A stretch of 64,000 nucleotides of DNA from Parvibaculaceae bacterium Mf 1.05b.01 (GTDB taxonomy: Bacteria > Pseudomonadota > Alphaproteobacteria > Parvibaculales > Parvibaculaceae): contig BAOK01000001.1 in NCBI GenBank assembly GCA_000509225.1, positions 620,001-684,000 of the forward strand. Direction: 5' to 3'. Each line of letters opens with the position of its first letter. Within the stretch, counting starts at the first letter, position 1. The notes beneath the pieces were generated by a model that had not been told where the DNA came from, made no database searches, and worked only from the letters and a program-made list of their open reading frames with translations. The position numbers and the translations under genes were made by a program. Of this stretch, positions 37,914 to 47,661 are shown piece after piece.

Positions 37914-39140
37914 CTACGAGTCACTGCTCCAGACCACGGCGCCATCTTTGATGACATGAGCGAAGGACACGTCGGGTGTCGCCAGGTCGCGAATGTCTTT
38001 TAGCGGATCACGTTTTGACAAAACGATATCGGCATAGGCGCCGGCCGTCAGCGTGCCGATTTCCCCCTCCATCCGACAAACCGCTGGGTTGACCTGATAC
38101 ATTGAGCCCAGAATTTGAGTTGCTGACTCCACTTCGGCCCGAATTGAAAATTCCCGGTTCTGCCGATTCTGGGTTTCGCCAATGAGATCTGTACCGAACC
38201 CCATCGTGACATTGGCCTCCCTTGCAACTTCCAGAGAGGCTATGCCTGCATTGAGGACCTTCTTGTTTTTGGCCAGATTTTGCGCGGGCATTCCCAAAGA
38301 CGGGCCAAAGGCATCCATTGCCTCATAGGTCGCCAGCGTGGGGACCAAAACCGCATCATGGGCCACCATCGCTTTGGCCGATTTCTCATCAAGCATATTG
38401 CCGTGTTCGATTGTCCAGACACCATTTTCGACGGCCATTTCTATGGCTTGCGGCATGTAGGCATGTGCGGCGACGTAGGTGCTCCGGTTGCGGGCTTCGG
38501 TGACGACAGTTGAAATTTCTTCAGGCGTGTATTGGATGGATTCCAGAGGGTCGGTGGGCGTTGCAACGCCGCCTGACACATGGATCTTGATGAAGTCTGA
38601 TCCATCCTTCAACAGATACCGCGCGCCCTTACGAACCGCATCTACCCCGTCTGCGATGATGCCAAAGGCAGAGTGGGGCATCTGGCAGGCGCAGGATGGA
38701 ACCACGCTTGTGTCGCTGTCCACGTCCGCGTGGCCTCCAGTCTGGGAGAGCATGCGTCCCGCTCGGACAATTCGTGGCCCTTCGGCGGCGCCTGATGCAA
38801 TTGTTCTGATGAGACCGTTCACGTCGCCACCGATATCACGAACTGTTGTGAAGCCTCGATCAAGGGTTTCACGCGAAAGGCGCGCCATGTGAATTCCAAA
38901 CTCCACCTCTGACCATTTGGCAAGCTGCGCGAAATTCAGTGTGGCAAGTCGAAAATGCACATGGGCGTCGATGAAGCCGGGCAACGCGAAGAGACCACCA
39001 GCATCGATCACCTGGTCGGCTGTGCCCGTGGTCTCACCCACCGAGACAATCCTGCCGTCTTCGCAGACCAGCGACGTTTCGCCCTGAAAGGACAGTGTCG
39101 CTGTGTCAAAGACATTGGCGTTTTCGATCAGTAAGCGCAT
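37914..39140 (-). CDS. Metal-dependent amidohydrolase (prolidase/imidazolonepropionase-like)
   Basis: 408 residues from ATG 39140, with GGAG before it. TIM-barrel amidohydrolase: metal ligands HVH in GFIDAHVHF (about 57-65), the bridging Lys in DFIKIHVSGG, His in YVAAHAY and TIEHGN, and the catalytic Asp in MGFGTDLIG. This full set predicts a binuclear enzyme. The C-terminal LTAGAYADIVLSKRDPL is the usual return strand. Closest in look to Xaa-Pro/Xaa-Arg dipeptidases of this superfamily; substrate unknown. Divergent from an alpha/beta hydrolase by 87 bp. Confidence 0.9.
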   Translation of the reverse strand: MRLLIENANVFDTATLSFQGETSLVCEDGRIVSVGETTGTADQVIDAGGLFALPGFIDAHVHFRLATLNFAQLAKWSEVEFGIHMARLSRETLDRGFTTVRDIGGDVNGLIRTIASGAAEGPRIVRAGRMLSQTGGHADVDSDTSVVPSCACQMPHSAFGIIADGVDAVRKGARYLLKDGSDFIKIHVSGGVATPTDPLESIQYTPEEISTVVTEARNRSTYVAAHAYMPQAIEMAVENGVWTIEHGNMLDEKSAKAMVAHDAVLVPTLATYEAMDAFGPSLGMPAQNLAKNKKVLNAGIASLEVAREANVTMGFGTDLIGETQNRQNREFSIRAEVESATQILGSMYQVNPAVCRMEGEIGTLTAGAYADIVLSKRDPLKDIRDLATPDVSFAHVIKDGAVVWSSDS

Positions 39141-39227
39141 TCTTATCTCCGCAAATTTATTTGGTGTTCTAGAGCTTTCGTATTGGTTAGGTTTTGCTCG
39201 TGGTTTGTCAATAGAGGGGGAGAGTTT

Positions 39228-40112
39228 ATGCGCGTAGACATTGGTGGACGACGTCTGTTTTTTGATGTTGTGGGGGAACAGTTGGAACCATCCGGCAAAG
39301 CCCTCCGGCAGAAACATACGCTGATCGTCCTCCATGGGTCGCCCGGATTTTCCGATCATTCGGCACTCAAGCCCGACCTTGGAGTCCTCTCTGATTCCAT
39401 GCAGGTCATCTATCTGGATCTTGCGGGGGCCGGACGCAGTGATGACCCCCCAGAAGGGGTTCCTTTTTCACTTGAGCTATGGGCAGACGACATCGTCCGG
39501 TTTTGTGCTGCGCTCGATATAGAGAAGCCGGTTGTGTTGGGGTTATCGGGCGGAGGGTTTGTCGCACAAGCCTATGCCATTCAGCACCCGGACCATGCAA
39601 GCGGGGTTGTCTTCGCAGGCACGCAAGCAAAATTTGATCCGGAACGATCCATTAAAAAGTTCGAGGAACTGGGCGGACCAGAGGCGGGCAAGGCTGCGCG
39701 GGCACTGCTGTGCAATCCGCCGACCAATGAAACAATAGCGGCTTTCAACACGATTTGCATGCCGCTCTATAATCCAACACCTAGAAACCCAGACGCAGGC
39801 CATCGGATCGTGATACGTCCGCGCCTCGCAGATGATTTCCACAGATATCCAGATGGGATTTGGTACACATTTGATCTTCTGGATGACCTGGATCGCGTGC
39901 GTGCGCCGGTGCTTGTGCTCGGTGGTGAGGAAGATCCCATTACCCCGATCCAGGACTCAATTGATATTGTCGAGCGACTTGACCCAAATCTTGTAACGTT
40001 CGTTCGTATGCCTGGATGTGGCCATGGCACGTGGCGTGATGAGCCAGAGAAGAGCTTTGCTGTTATCCGTCAGTTTGTCGACGGGCTCGGTGGGATCGCA
40101 GATACTGCGTAG
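39228..40112 (+). CDS. Alpha/beta hydrolase (proline iminopeptidase-like)
   Basis: 294 residues from ATG 39228 with a GAGGGGGAGAG ribosome-binding site. Oxyanion motif VLHGSPGFSDH, nucleophile elbow GLSGGG (G-x-S-x-G), acid Asp in GGEEDPITP and catalytic His in MPGCGHGTW. The order and the HGSPG motif resemble prolyl aminopeptidases. It is divergent from the amidohydrolase with which it may share a regulator or pathway. Substrate unknown. Confidence 0.88.
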   Translation: MRVDIGGRRLFFDVVGEQLEPSGKALRQKHTLIVLHGSPGFSDHSALKPDLGVLSDSMQVIYLDLAGAGRSDDPPEGVPFSLELWADDIVRFCAALDIEKPVVLGLSGGGFVAQAYAIQHPDHASGVVFAGTQAKFDPERSIKKFEELGGPEAGKAARALLCNPPTNETIAAFNTICMPLYNPTPRNPDAGHRIVIRPRLADDFHRYPDGIWYTFDLLDDLDRVRAPVLVLGGEEDPITPIQDSIDIVERLDPNLVTFVRMPGCGHGTWRDEPEKSFAVIRQFVDGLGGIADTA

Positions 40113-40370
40113 GCGCGGGCGGAAGGGTCAGAATTTCGAATGTGACATGCTGAGCTACAGGCCAACTAATAGGTATCGGCTCCTGTGCGGTGAATACTCA
40201 GTCCCCTGTGTGAAGCGTAGCGTCTACGTTCATTTGATGCGTGGTTTGGGCTGGTTTCGTTGCATGTTGATAAAATAAACAGTTCGTATAACCAAATATT
40301 TAGACCGCCATGGGCATTCTACCTCCGTACAGAGGGTCTCTTCGGATCCTCTTCTGCGTGCGAGGCCCTA

Positions 40371-42176
40371 ATGCAATCAGACGAAATGGGTAATCTCGAC
40401 CAGGCCACGCTGACCGGCGTTTTTCGGGTGGTGGCTTTTGGTCTTGCGGCCATGATCCTGGCACAGACGTCAATTGCATACTTGATGCATGGTCAGGTTC
40501 GGCTGGGGATCGTCGCAGCGTTGGTGTCGGTTTGTGTTCTGGTTTCGCTTGGGATCTGGTCATTTTTCCGCACTGACATCCGACTGCCAGCGTGGATATT
40601 TATGACCACGCTGATCTTGTTGAGCATTCTCGCTTCTTTCGTGACTGGCGGTGTCGACGGCAGTGTGGCGGAACTCTTTATCATCGCCCCCTTGGGCGCT
40701 GCATTTTTTCTAGGAACACGGTCGTCTATCCTTTTTGGTGCAATAGGCATTCTGTCAATCGCATGTCTCTTTGCTGCCGACGAAATGGGATTTATCCCAG
40801 ACAACCCGTTGGACCCAGAAAGCGTACATGTTGTGCATACGGCCATGCTGATGTTTCTCATCGCTACCGCGCTGTTTCTCTCCGTTGTGTTTGCACGGCG
40901 TGTATCGAGGCATGCGCTAGAAACACAACAGAGTCTTCAAAAGGCGGAAGAGGCAGCGAGAGTGAAGTCAGATTTTCTAGCCAATATGTCGCATGAAATC
41001 CGTACACCCATGAATGGTGTGAGCGGCATGTTGCAGCTTTTGCTTAAGTCAGACTTGAGCGAAGAACAGAAACATCAGGCGAAGCTCGCTCTGTCGTCCG
41101 CAGAACATTTGATGGTTCTGCTCAATGACACCCTGGACATGTCTAAGCTGGAAGCTGGCCAGTTGGCGTTGGAATCGATCAATATTGATCTTTCAGAGCT
41201 TGTGACCATGTCGGCGGAGACTTTCACAGGAGCTGCCAAAGAAAAGGACACGGAGATAAAGCTTCATCTGGAAGAAGAGTTGCCAACGGAGATCATTGGC
41301 GACCCCACGCGTTTGAAACAGATATTGATCAATCTGGTGGGAAACGCGGTGAAGTTTGTTGGTGAGGGTGGACATATCCATGTATCGGTCAAAAAGCGCA
41401 GCAAATGCGGACAGGAAGTGCTCCGGTTTGAGGTCGAGGATGACGGCATCGGTGTTCCCTTTCATCTGAGAGACCATATCTTTGATCGCTTCACCCAAGC
41501 TCAATCGACGACAACGCGGCAGTTTGGGGGAACGGGGCTTGGCCTCTCAATCTGCAGACAGTTGACCGAACTGATGGCCGGTCGTATCGGCGTTGTGAGC
41601 GACGGTGTCACGGGTAGTCTGTTCTGGTTTGAAATCCCTCTGCAAAGGACAATCGCTCAAAATGCCTGCGCCTCTGATGATGCGGGCGCTGAGCCCCGCG
41701 ACGGATGCGACGGTCTCACTGAACTTCCAGCGAAAACCCACCTATCCATTCTCCTGGCAGAAGACAGCCATGTGAACCAGCAAGTTATTCGGGCGTGCCT
41801 GTTGCCGTTTGACGTTGATTTGACCTGCGTGGCGAACGGTGAGGAGGCTGTCTGTATGCTCAGCGAGGAGAGCTTTGATGCTGTTCTCATGGATGTTCAA
41901 ATGCCCGTCCTTGATGGCGTTCAAGCGACCAAACAGATTCGAGAGTCTGCGGAATCCTGGTCAGACATACCGGTGATTGCGCTTACTGCCAATGCAATGG
42001 AAGGCGACGGAGAAAATTACATTGGGGCGGGGATGGATGGGTACGTATCTAAACCTGTCGATCTGGAACTGCTCCTTGAAGAAATAACACGCGTGACCGG
42101 GTTCGATTTCTGGCAAGAAAACCTTCCGTCTTCGGCTGAGGCAGATGACCAGGCACGCGAAATCGCGAGCATTTAG
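40371..42176 (+). CDS. Membrane hybrid sensor histidine kinase
   Basis: 601 residues if started at ATG 40371 (GAGG upstream); an upstream TTG at 40260 is open but unlikely. About six TM helices lie in the first 170 residues with no large periplasmic domain. HisKA follows with His208 in [18 protein letters not shown], then an ATPase domain ([21 protein letters not shown]), and a C-terminal receiver with Asp508 in [12 protein letters not shown]. No response regulator or target is adjacent, so it is an orphan. The signal is unknown; a membrane or redox cue is possible from the MASE-like arrangement. Confidence 0.93.
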   Translation: MQSDEMGNLDQATLTGVFRVVAFGLAAMILAQTSIAYLMHGQVRLGIVAALVSVCVLVSLGIWSFFRTDIRLPAWIFMTTLILLSILASFVTGGVDGSVAELFIIAPLGAAFFLGTRSSILFGAIGILSIACLFAADEMGFIPDNPLDPESVHVVHTAMLMFLIATALFLSVVFARRVSRHALETQQSLQKAEEAARVKSDFLANMSHEIRTPMNGVSGMLQLLLKSDLSEEQKHQAKLALSSAEHLMVLLNDTLDMSKLEAGQLALESINIDLSELVTMSAETFTGAAKEKDTEIKLHLEEELPTEIIGDPTRLKQILINLVGNAVKFVGEGGHIHVSVKKRSKCGQEVLRFEVEDDGIGVPFHLRDHIFDRFTQAQSTTTRQFGGTGLGLSICRQLTELMAGRIGVVSDGVTGSLFWFEIPLQRTIAQNACASDDAGAEPRDGCDGLTELPAKTHLSILLAEDSHVNQQVIRACLLPFDVDLTCVANGEEAVCMLSEESFDAVLMDVQMPVLDGVQATKQIRESAESWSDIPVIALTANAMEGDGENYIGAGMDGYVSKPVDLELLLEEITRVTGFDFWQENLPSSAEADDQAREIASI

Positions 42177-42283
42177 AGCACAACGGGTTCTGATGCGCGG
42201 AATTGCCCGCCTTGAAATGCTGTTTTGCGCCAACCTGGTGTATGATGCCCCCTAAATAGCTCAGGAATTTGAGGGGGAAGGTG

Positions 42284-44203
42284 ATGCGCTGGATTTATGG
42301 AGCCGGAGCGCTGGTGGTTGTGGCAGGTCTTTCTGCCTATTTCTATGTGCAGCATCAATTGAATGCACCACTCTTTCCAGAAGAGCGACAACAACAAATT
42401 GAGGCCGAGGTGGCTGCCCAGAATGAGGAGGCGTTTTCACGTCCGGCACCACAGGCAGCGATATATCCTCCCTCCAATCCTTTGAACAATGCCTATTTCG
42501 GGGATCTGCATTCTCACTCTGCTTTGTCGTTTGACTCCTACATTTTTGGCAACCGGCTTTCAGTTGACGAGGCATATCGGATCGCGAAGGGCGATGCTTT
42601 CGAAACGGCGTCCGGTGAACGCATTCAGCTCACCGTGCCTCTCGATTTTGCAGCAGTCACAGATCATGCTGAGGGGTTCGGTCTGTTTGAAACATGCGCC
42701 GGGGAGGACGTCTCTGATGATTTTATGAACCTGTGCAGACGTTTCGAAACACCCAATGCCAGCTTTTTTCTCGACCTGAGAGAGGCCGGAGAAAAGCGGC
42801 CGCCGGAGAATCTTGGCGGTTCAGAGGATGCGATCGGTGGGGACCAGGCCCGGTCAACATGGGCTCAGATTGTCGCTGCTGCCGAGAGACACAATGAGCC
42901 CGGTCGCTTTACCACATTTGCGGCTTATGAATATTCACCGCCGTTGCCTGATAGAGGCAAAATCCACCGGAATGTTATCTTCCGGAATGATACGATACCC
43001 ACACGTGCGATCTCAGCATTTGATGCGCTGACGGAAATTGATCTGTGGAACATGATCTCGGCGGATTGCACAGCGCCATGTGATTTTATCACCATTCCGC
43101 ATAACCCGAACAAATCCTGGGGCCTGGCATTTGCCAGTCACACGATAGACGGTGACGCCTATACACCTGACGACTGGAAGTTGCGTGATGAGGTCGAGCC
43201 GCTAGTGGAAATTTTTCAGATCAAAGGCAATTCAGAATGCAGCCTGGGCTTCGGCGCGACGGACGAGGAGTGTGGCTTTGAGCAGTTTTTACCGCCCTGT
43301 GCGGAAGGTCAGGTAACACAGTGTATACATCCGACCTCCATGGCGAGAGATGGACTCAAGCTGGGATTGAAACTTGAAGAAGAGCTGGGCTTCAATCCGC
43401 TTGATTTCGGCATGCTTGGCAGCACGGACACGCATAACTCAAATCCAGGCAATGCCGAAGAGTATGACTTTCGAGGCGCTGCTGCGCTGTTTACCGGGAA
43501 TGCAAACCTGCGCCTTCGTGGCTTGCGCGGCGGCGGAGCATCAACAGTCCAAAATCCAGGTGGTCTGGCCGTGGTGTGGGCACCGGAGAATACACGGGAT
43601 GCTCTGTTTGACGCGATGGAGCGCAAGGAGGTCTATGCGACCAGTGGAACACGGATTCGTCTGCGGTTCTTTGGTGGGCCTTCTTATGAAGAAAGCCTCC
43701 TGACGGCAGACAATCCGATAGAGACGGCTTACGAACTTGGTGTGCCGATGGGGGGCATGCTCCGCCCAAGCGAGGGTGAGACGCCAGCCTTTTTCGTGCA
43801 TGCGTTGCAGGATCCGTTGAATGCACCTTTGGACCGGGTGCAGATCATTAAAGGCTGGCTGGAAGACGGGGACGTCAAAGAGAGGGTGTTTGATGTTGCT
43901 TGCGGCGACGGACGGGTCGTCGATGCAACTACCGGACGGTGCCCCGCCACGGAGGCAGATGTCGACCTGAGCAATTGTGCATTTGATGCTGACAAGGGCG
44001 CTCAGGCTTTGCAATCGGTTTGGACTGATCCCGATTATGATGCGGGTCAACGCGCGTTTTACTACGCGCGTGTCATCCAGAACCCCACCTGTCGTTGGTC
44101 GACCTATGATGCTCTGCGGTTGGGTGAAACACCATCTGCCGACCTGCCAAGCACGAGCACGGAAATGGCCTGGTCCTCTCCCATCTGGGTGGGCGGCCAG
44201 TAG
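42284..44203 (+). CDS. DUF3604 protein (PHP-like metal hydrolase), membrane anchored
   Basis: 639 residues from ATG 42284, after GAGGGGGAAG. An N-terminal signal anchor is at 5-23 (YGAGALVVVAGLSAYFYV). The DUF3604 domain begins at NAYFGDLHSHSALSFDS (H-x-H) with DFAAVTDHAEGFG, features of PHP-type phosphoesterases; later blocks are FAAYEYSP, ITIPHNPNKSWG and LGSTDTHNSNPG. It probably faces the periplasm. The enzyme activity of the family is not established to my knowledge. It converges on an MFS gene. Confidence 0.9.
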   Translation: MRWIYGAGALVVVAGLSAYFYVQHQLNAPLFPEERQQQIEAEVAAQNEEAFSRPAPQAAIYPPSNPLNNAYFGDLHSHSALSFDSYIFGNRLSVDEAYRIAKGDAFETASGERIQLTVPLDFAAVTDHAEGFGLFETCAGEDVSDDFMNLCRRFETPNASFFLDLREAGEKRPPENLGGSEDAIGGDQARSTWAQIVAAAERHNEPGRFTTFAAYEYSPPLPDRGKIHRNVIFRNDTIPTRAISAFDALTEIDLWNMISADCTAPCDFITIPHNPNKSWGLAFASHTIDGDAYTPDDWKLRDEVEPLVEIFQIKGNSECSLGFGATDEECGFEQFLPPCAEGQVTQCIHPTSMARDGLKLGLKLEEELGFNPLDFGMLGSTDTHNSNPGNAEEYDFRGAAALFTGNANLRLRGLRGGGASTVQNPGGLAVVWAPENTRDALFDAMERKEVYATSGTRIRLRFFGGPSYEESLLTADNPIETAYELGVPMGGMLRPSEGETPAFFVHALQDPLNAPLDRVQIIKGWLEDGDVKERVFDVACGDGRVVDATTGRCPATEADVDLSNCAFDADKGAQALQSVWTDPDYDAGQRAFYYARVIQNPTCRWSTYDALRLGETPSADLPSTSTEMAWSSPIWVGGQ

Positions 44204-44232
44204 GGGACGGGTCTGCCAGACAGGCGCCCCTA
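44201..44232. terminator. Hairpin spanning both convergent stop codons
   Basis: TAGGGG (44201-44206) and CCCCTA (44227-44232) pair, with an inner TCTG/CAGA. The TAG of the DUF3604 gene and the TAG of the opposite MFS gene lie in the two arms. No T-tract. Confidence 0.4.
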
Positions 44233-45456
44233 TTTCGAAAGGCTCTTTGCCTTGCTATAGCTCCACATTGATAAAGAGAACACAAGGACGGACATAACGA
44301 AGGCGAAGGTGACATTGCCGGTCCAACCGGCCCAGTCATAGGCGACGGTGCCTGCCCAGCTTGCCATGCCGCCGCCTAAGAACATCAGGAAGATATAGAC
44401 CGTCATCAACCGGGTTCTGACTGATGCGTCCTGGTTGAGGAATGTCATCCGACCGGTAATGTCGATGACGGGGCCGACCAGGTTCATCGTGATCAGTGGG
44501 ATCATGAGGAGCCAGAGGTTGTTGCCAAACACGAAGAGCGAGGCGACGCCCGCGAGCTGTATTGCGGCCAGGATAGTGCGGGCTTTATAGGCACCGACCT
44601 TGTCAGCCCATGCCCCCATGCGCGGTGTTGTCACCAGATTGAGCGCTGAAATTGCAGCGAGAAATCCCACCGTGTCGACGCCATAGCCCATTTCGGGGCT
44701 GGTCAGGTGAAGCCCCAGTCCTAACCAGACAGCAAGGAAAATGCCGAAACTCAAGGCCTGGATCGCGCCAGCGCGCATGATGTCGGGATGCGCTTTGATG
44801 ATTGGGAGAATGGAGAAGATCAATTTTCCGTAGGATTGACGCGTCGATGTTTGATGTTCACGCTCTTCCATGATGAAGGGCAGAACGATTGAGACGATCA
44901 ACATCAGCGTTGCAGCGACAAAATAAATTGCGCGCCAGCCAAAGTTCTCACCTAGAAACCCCGCGCCTGCCCGTGCCAGCAGGATGCCCCCGATAATACC
45001 TGCGGTCAGAATACCTGTGGCATGGCCGAGCTCTGACGGGCTCACGCGCTTCGATACATAGGCCGGAAGCAGATAGGGCGCGATGGTGAAAAATCCGAGG
45101 ATTGTTGAGCCTGCGATGAACAGTCTGAAATCCTGCACGAAGGCCATGGCGAGGATGCCGCAGAACTGTCCGGCGACGAATATGGACGTGAGCCGTCTAT
45201 TGCTTACCCGATCGCCGAGCGGCAACAGAAGAAGAATGCCGAGCGCCAAAGCGATTTGATTGAGAGCGGGGACAGCGCCAATCATGGCGGCGCTTACGCT
45301 GAAGTCCTCGGCGACACGGGCGATGATTGGGTGAATGTAGTAGGCGTTGGCTGTAACCACCGCGCTGGCGAGCGCCAGCATGTAGAGCTTTGCCTTGCTC
45401 AGATGCTTGCTTGTGTCTTCATCAGGTTTTTTAGGCTCAGGGGTAGCCGCGGACAT
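44230..45456 (-). CDS. Major facilitator superfamily transporter
   Basis: 408 residues from ATG 45456 (TTG 45462 also possible). Twelve TM helices in two six-helix halves; the inter-helix 2-3 loop carries LGDRVSNRRL, a variant of the MFS G-x-x-x-D-R-x-x-R-R motif. Short cytosolic N-terminus of about 27 residues. It is 36 nt downstream of a MarR gene on the same strand, so it probably forms an operon with it and exports or imports a small molecule sensed by MarR. The substrate is unknown. Confidence 0.93.
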   Translation of the reverse strand: MSAATPEPKKPDEDTSKHLSKAKLYMLALASAVVTANAYYIHPIIARVAEDFSVSAAMIGAVPALNQIALALGILLLLPLGDRVSNRRLTSIFVAGQFCGILAMAFVQDFRLFIAGSTILGFFTIAPYLLPAYVSKRVSPSELGHATGILTAGIIGGILLARAGAGFLGENFGWRAIYFVAATLMLIVSIVLPFIMEEREHQTSTRQSYGKLIFSILPIIKAHPDIMRAGAIQALSFGIFLAVWLGLGLHLTSPEMGYGVDTVGFLAAISALNLVTTPRMGAWADKVGAYKARTILAAIQLAGVASLFVFGNNLWLLMIPLITMNLVGPVIDITGRMTFLNQDASVRTRLMTVYIFLMFLGGGMASWAGTVAYDWAGWTGNVTFAFVMSVLVFSLSMWSYSKAKSLSK

Positions 45457-45492
45457 ACTCAACCTTATTTGATGTTGCAGGGGGGAAGGACG

Positions 45493-45927
45493 TTAGTCGC
45501 CTTTTGAGAATTCGTCAGTGATCGCAGCGAGGTGTTTTGCCACCTCTTTGGCGCCTTTTTTTCCCAAGGTCGCATCAAGACGTTCATTGATCTCCTTGAA
45601 CGGTTTTTCAACCTGTTTGAGCGTTTTCTTTCCCCTGTCTGTCAGTTCCAGCAACCAGGTGCGCGCATCCGTTTCGCTGCGCTGGCGGACAACTAGCTCC
45701 GCCTTCATCAGTCTTGCGACCATAGCGGTGATGGCTGACTCATTTTGCTTAAGGCGTCGAGCAAGGTCCCTTTGCCTGACATCCGTAGATGAGGCGATGA
45801 GGTTGAGGACGGCGACCTGCGTGGTTGAGAGACCGGCTGCCGCTATCAGCGCATTATCCGCTTCGGTTTTTAGACGGTGAGCTGCGACCTGCAGTAGGAA
45901 ATAGAGTCGTTCTTCATGTGCTGACAT
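45493..45927 (-). CDS. MarR-family transcriptional regulator
   Basis: 144 residues with a winged helix-turn-helix: AAAGLSTTQVAVLNLIASS (first helices), DVRQRDLARRLKQNESAITAMVARLMKAELVVRQ (recognition helix and wing). Start ATG 45927. It is divergent from an amidohydrolase; a 16-bp perfect palindrome just after a predicted promoter lies between them, and an MFS gene follows it. MarR proteins commonly repress transporters and aromatic-degradation genes. Confidence 0.93.
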   Translation of the reverse strand: MSAHEERLYFLLQVAAHRLKTEADNALIAAAGLSTTQVAVLNLIASSTDVRQRDLARRLKQNESAITAMVARLMKAELVVRQRSETDARTWLLELTDRGKKTLKQVEKPFKEINERLDATLGKKGAKEVAKHLAAITDEFSKGD

Positions 45928-45945
45928 GCCGTCAGCATAAACCCC

Positions 45946-45974
45946 TTGTCATGATCCCCCAACTTTCCTATATA
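45946..45974 (+). promoter_or_regulatory. Promoter of the divergent amidohydrolase gene
   Basis: TTGTCA (45946-45951), 17 bp, TATATA (45969-45974). The operator palindrome starts 2 bp after the -10, ideal for repression. Confidence 0.65.
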
Positions 45975-45975
45975 A

Positions 45976-45991
45976 ACTTCACTAGTGAAGT
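45976..45991. promoter_or_regulatory. Perfect 16-bp palindrome, probable MarR operator
   Basis: ACTTCACTAGTGAAGT reads the same on both strands. It lies between the MarR gene and the amidohydrolase, overlapping the expected transcription start and 15 bp before the ATG. Confidence 0.8.
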
Positions 45992-46006
45992 AAATGGAGA
46001 AGGCTA

Positions 46007-46822
46007 ATGGGTGCGATAGATGTTTGGTCTCAGATAACGACGCAACGCATGGCGGATCGGCCATGGATGGAGACACTCCTGCGGTGGACCGGACGGCCTG
46101 GTGATCGGTCGACTCCGGATGTGGCGGGAACCCTTGCCGCGATGGATGCGGCGGATGTAGATATTATGTTCCTATCTGCCTGGCAGGGACCGGAAGGATC
46201 TTTGATCAGTAATGAAGAGGTTGCGGAGTCGATTGATGCGGCGCCAGACAGGTTTCGCGGATTGGCGACGGTTGACATCAACAATCCCGTCGAAGCTGTC
46301 CGTGAGATCCGGCGTTGGGTTGATGGTGAGCGCTTTGTCGGTGTGCGTCTCGTTCCGTGGCTGTTGGACCTGCCGCCAAATGATCGGCGATTTTATCCGA
46401 TCTATGTGGCGTGTGTTGAAGCCGGTGTACCCTTTTGTACGCAGATCGGACATACGGGACCTTTGTGTCGTTCAGAGCCAGGCCGTCTCATTCCTTACCT
46501 GGACGATGTGCTTTTGGATTTTCCTGAGCTGAAAGTAGTCGGTGGTCATGTTGGCTTCCCGTGGATTGATGAGCTGGTCTCTCTCAGCCTCAAATATCCG
46601 AACCTGTATGTGGACACGTCTGCTTATGCGGTGCACCGATTGCCGGAAGATTTTGTGAAATTCATGAAGGGACCCGGACAGTCACGCGTTATGTTTGGTA
46701 CGAACTGGCCGATGCTTTCCCCCAGCCGGTGTCTCAAACATCTGGATGCCCTCGAGCTGTCAGATGAGGGCAGAGAGCTCTTTCTCAGCGGCAATGCCCG
46801 ACGGGTCTTCGGGCTTAAGTAG
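46007..46822 (+). CDS. Amidohydrolase-2-type barrel protein with altered metal site
   Basis: 271 residues, TIM-barrel fold of the ACMSD-like amidohydrolase group: FCTQIGHTGPL and VVGGHVGFPWIDE keep the two later His ligands. The usual N-terminal D-x-H-x-H reads IDVWSQ (His to Trp at 7, His to Gln at 9) and the Asp of FGSDxP reads Asn233 in FGTNWPM. At least three ligand or catalytic residues therefore differ from the family norm, suggesting a different chemistry or a non-catalytic role. The gene is under a MarR-like operator. Confidence 0.85.
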   Translation: MGAIDVWSQITTQRMADRPWMETLLRWTGRPGDRSTPDVAGTLAAMDAADVDIMFLSAWQGPEGSLISNEEVAESIDAAPDRFRGLATVDINNPVEAVREIRRWVDGERFVGVRLVPWLLDLPPNDRRFYPIYVACVEAGVPFCTQIGHTGPLCRSEPGRLIPYLDDVLLDFPELKVVGGHVGFPWIDELVSLSLKYPNLYVDTSAYAVHRLPEDFVKFMKGPGQSRVMFGTNWPMLSPSRCLKHLDALELSDEGRELFLSGNARRVFGLK

Positions 46823-46843
46823 GTGAGACATCTGATAAATACC

Positions 46844-47605
46844 CTAGGCTAGAGCGATGGGTCCCTGCGGCACTGACATCCAGAACTCGGGATCGTGCCC
46901 ATACATGATGGTTGCGCCCCGCGCATGCATTTCACGGAGGCGTTGGAAGACGGCTAGCATTGCTTCTTTGTCATGGGCTATGGCCGGCAGACGCAGTTTC
47001 TCCAGCGACTCCTTTAGATAGCAGGCATCTCCGCAGAGAATGTATTCCTTGTTTTCCGTTCTCACTCGCAGTGACTGATGTCCGGGTGTGTGCCCATAGG
47101 TTGGAAGGCATACGACCAATCCATCGCCAAACAGATCATGCTCACCAGTTATGAGTTGGCGACGCTGGCCGATATCAAAGTCCTTTTTGAAGTAGGCAAG
47201 GTCAGTGTCGGGCAGGGCCATCGCATGGTCCCATTCGATCTGTTGCACCACAAGATCCGCATTGGGTATCTGAGCGTTGCCGCCCGCATGGTCATAGTGC
47301 AGATGGGAATTGACCAGGTGTGTTATCTCGCCGGGATCAATGTGCATCGAAGACAGGCGCGCGGAGATTTCTTCGCCAGGGGAAAAATGGAACTCAGAAA
47401 ACTTGAGAGATTCTTCGCCGGCATATCCCAGCGGGTCGGTTTGCGTTTGAATGTGGAGCCCGCTATCGAAGAGGACTTTGCCCTTGGGGTGCACAATCAG
47501 ATAGGAGGGGATTGGCAAGGTGATCCGGCCTTTGTCCCCTTTGAGTATAAATGTTGCCGGAAGGGTGAGATAGCCGCATGTGAATGCATAAAGCTTCACA
47601 GCCAT
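46844..47605 (-). CDS. Metallo-beta-lactamase-fold hydrolase, N-acyl-homoserine lactonase-like
   Basis: 253 residues without a signal. The H-x-H-x-D-H motif is intact (His101, His103, Asp105, His106 in NSHLHYDHAGGN), followed by PGHQSL and the CGDACYL Asp ligand. The layout, with SYLIVHPKGKVLFDSG at the start, resembles AiiA/AttM-type lactonases that cleave acyl-homoserine lactones; other ester or lactone substrates are possible. It converges on the amidohydrolase and is followed upstream by an NDUFS6-like gene on the same strand. Confidence 0.88.
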   Translation of the reverse strand: MAVKLYAFTCGYLTLPATFILKGDKGRITLPIPSYLIVHPKGKVLFDSGLHIQTQTDPLGYAGEESLKFSEFHFSPGEEISARLSSMHIDPGEITHLVNSHLHYDHAGGNAQIPNADLVVQQIEWDHAMALPDTDLAYFKKDFDIGQRRQLITGEHDLFGDGLVVCLPTYGHTPGHQSLRVRTENKEYILCGDACYLKESLEKLRLPAIAHDKEAMLAVFQRLREMHARGATIMYGHDPEFWMSVPQGPIALA

Positions 47606-47661
47606 GGCCTTATTCTCCTGAATTCAACGCATACAGCGGCGTGTGCAGGCGCTTATGGGCC

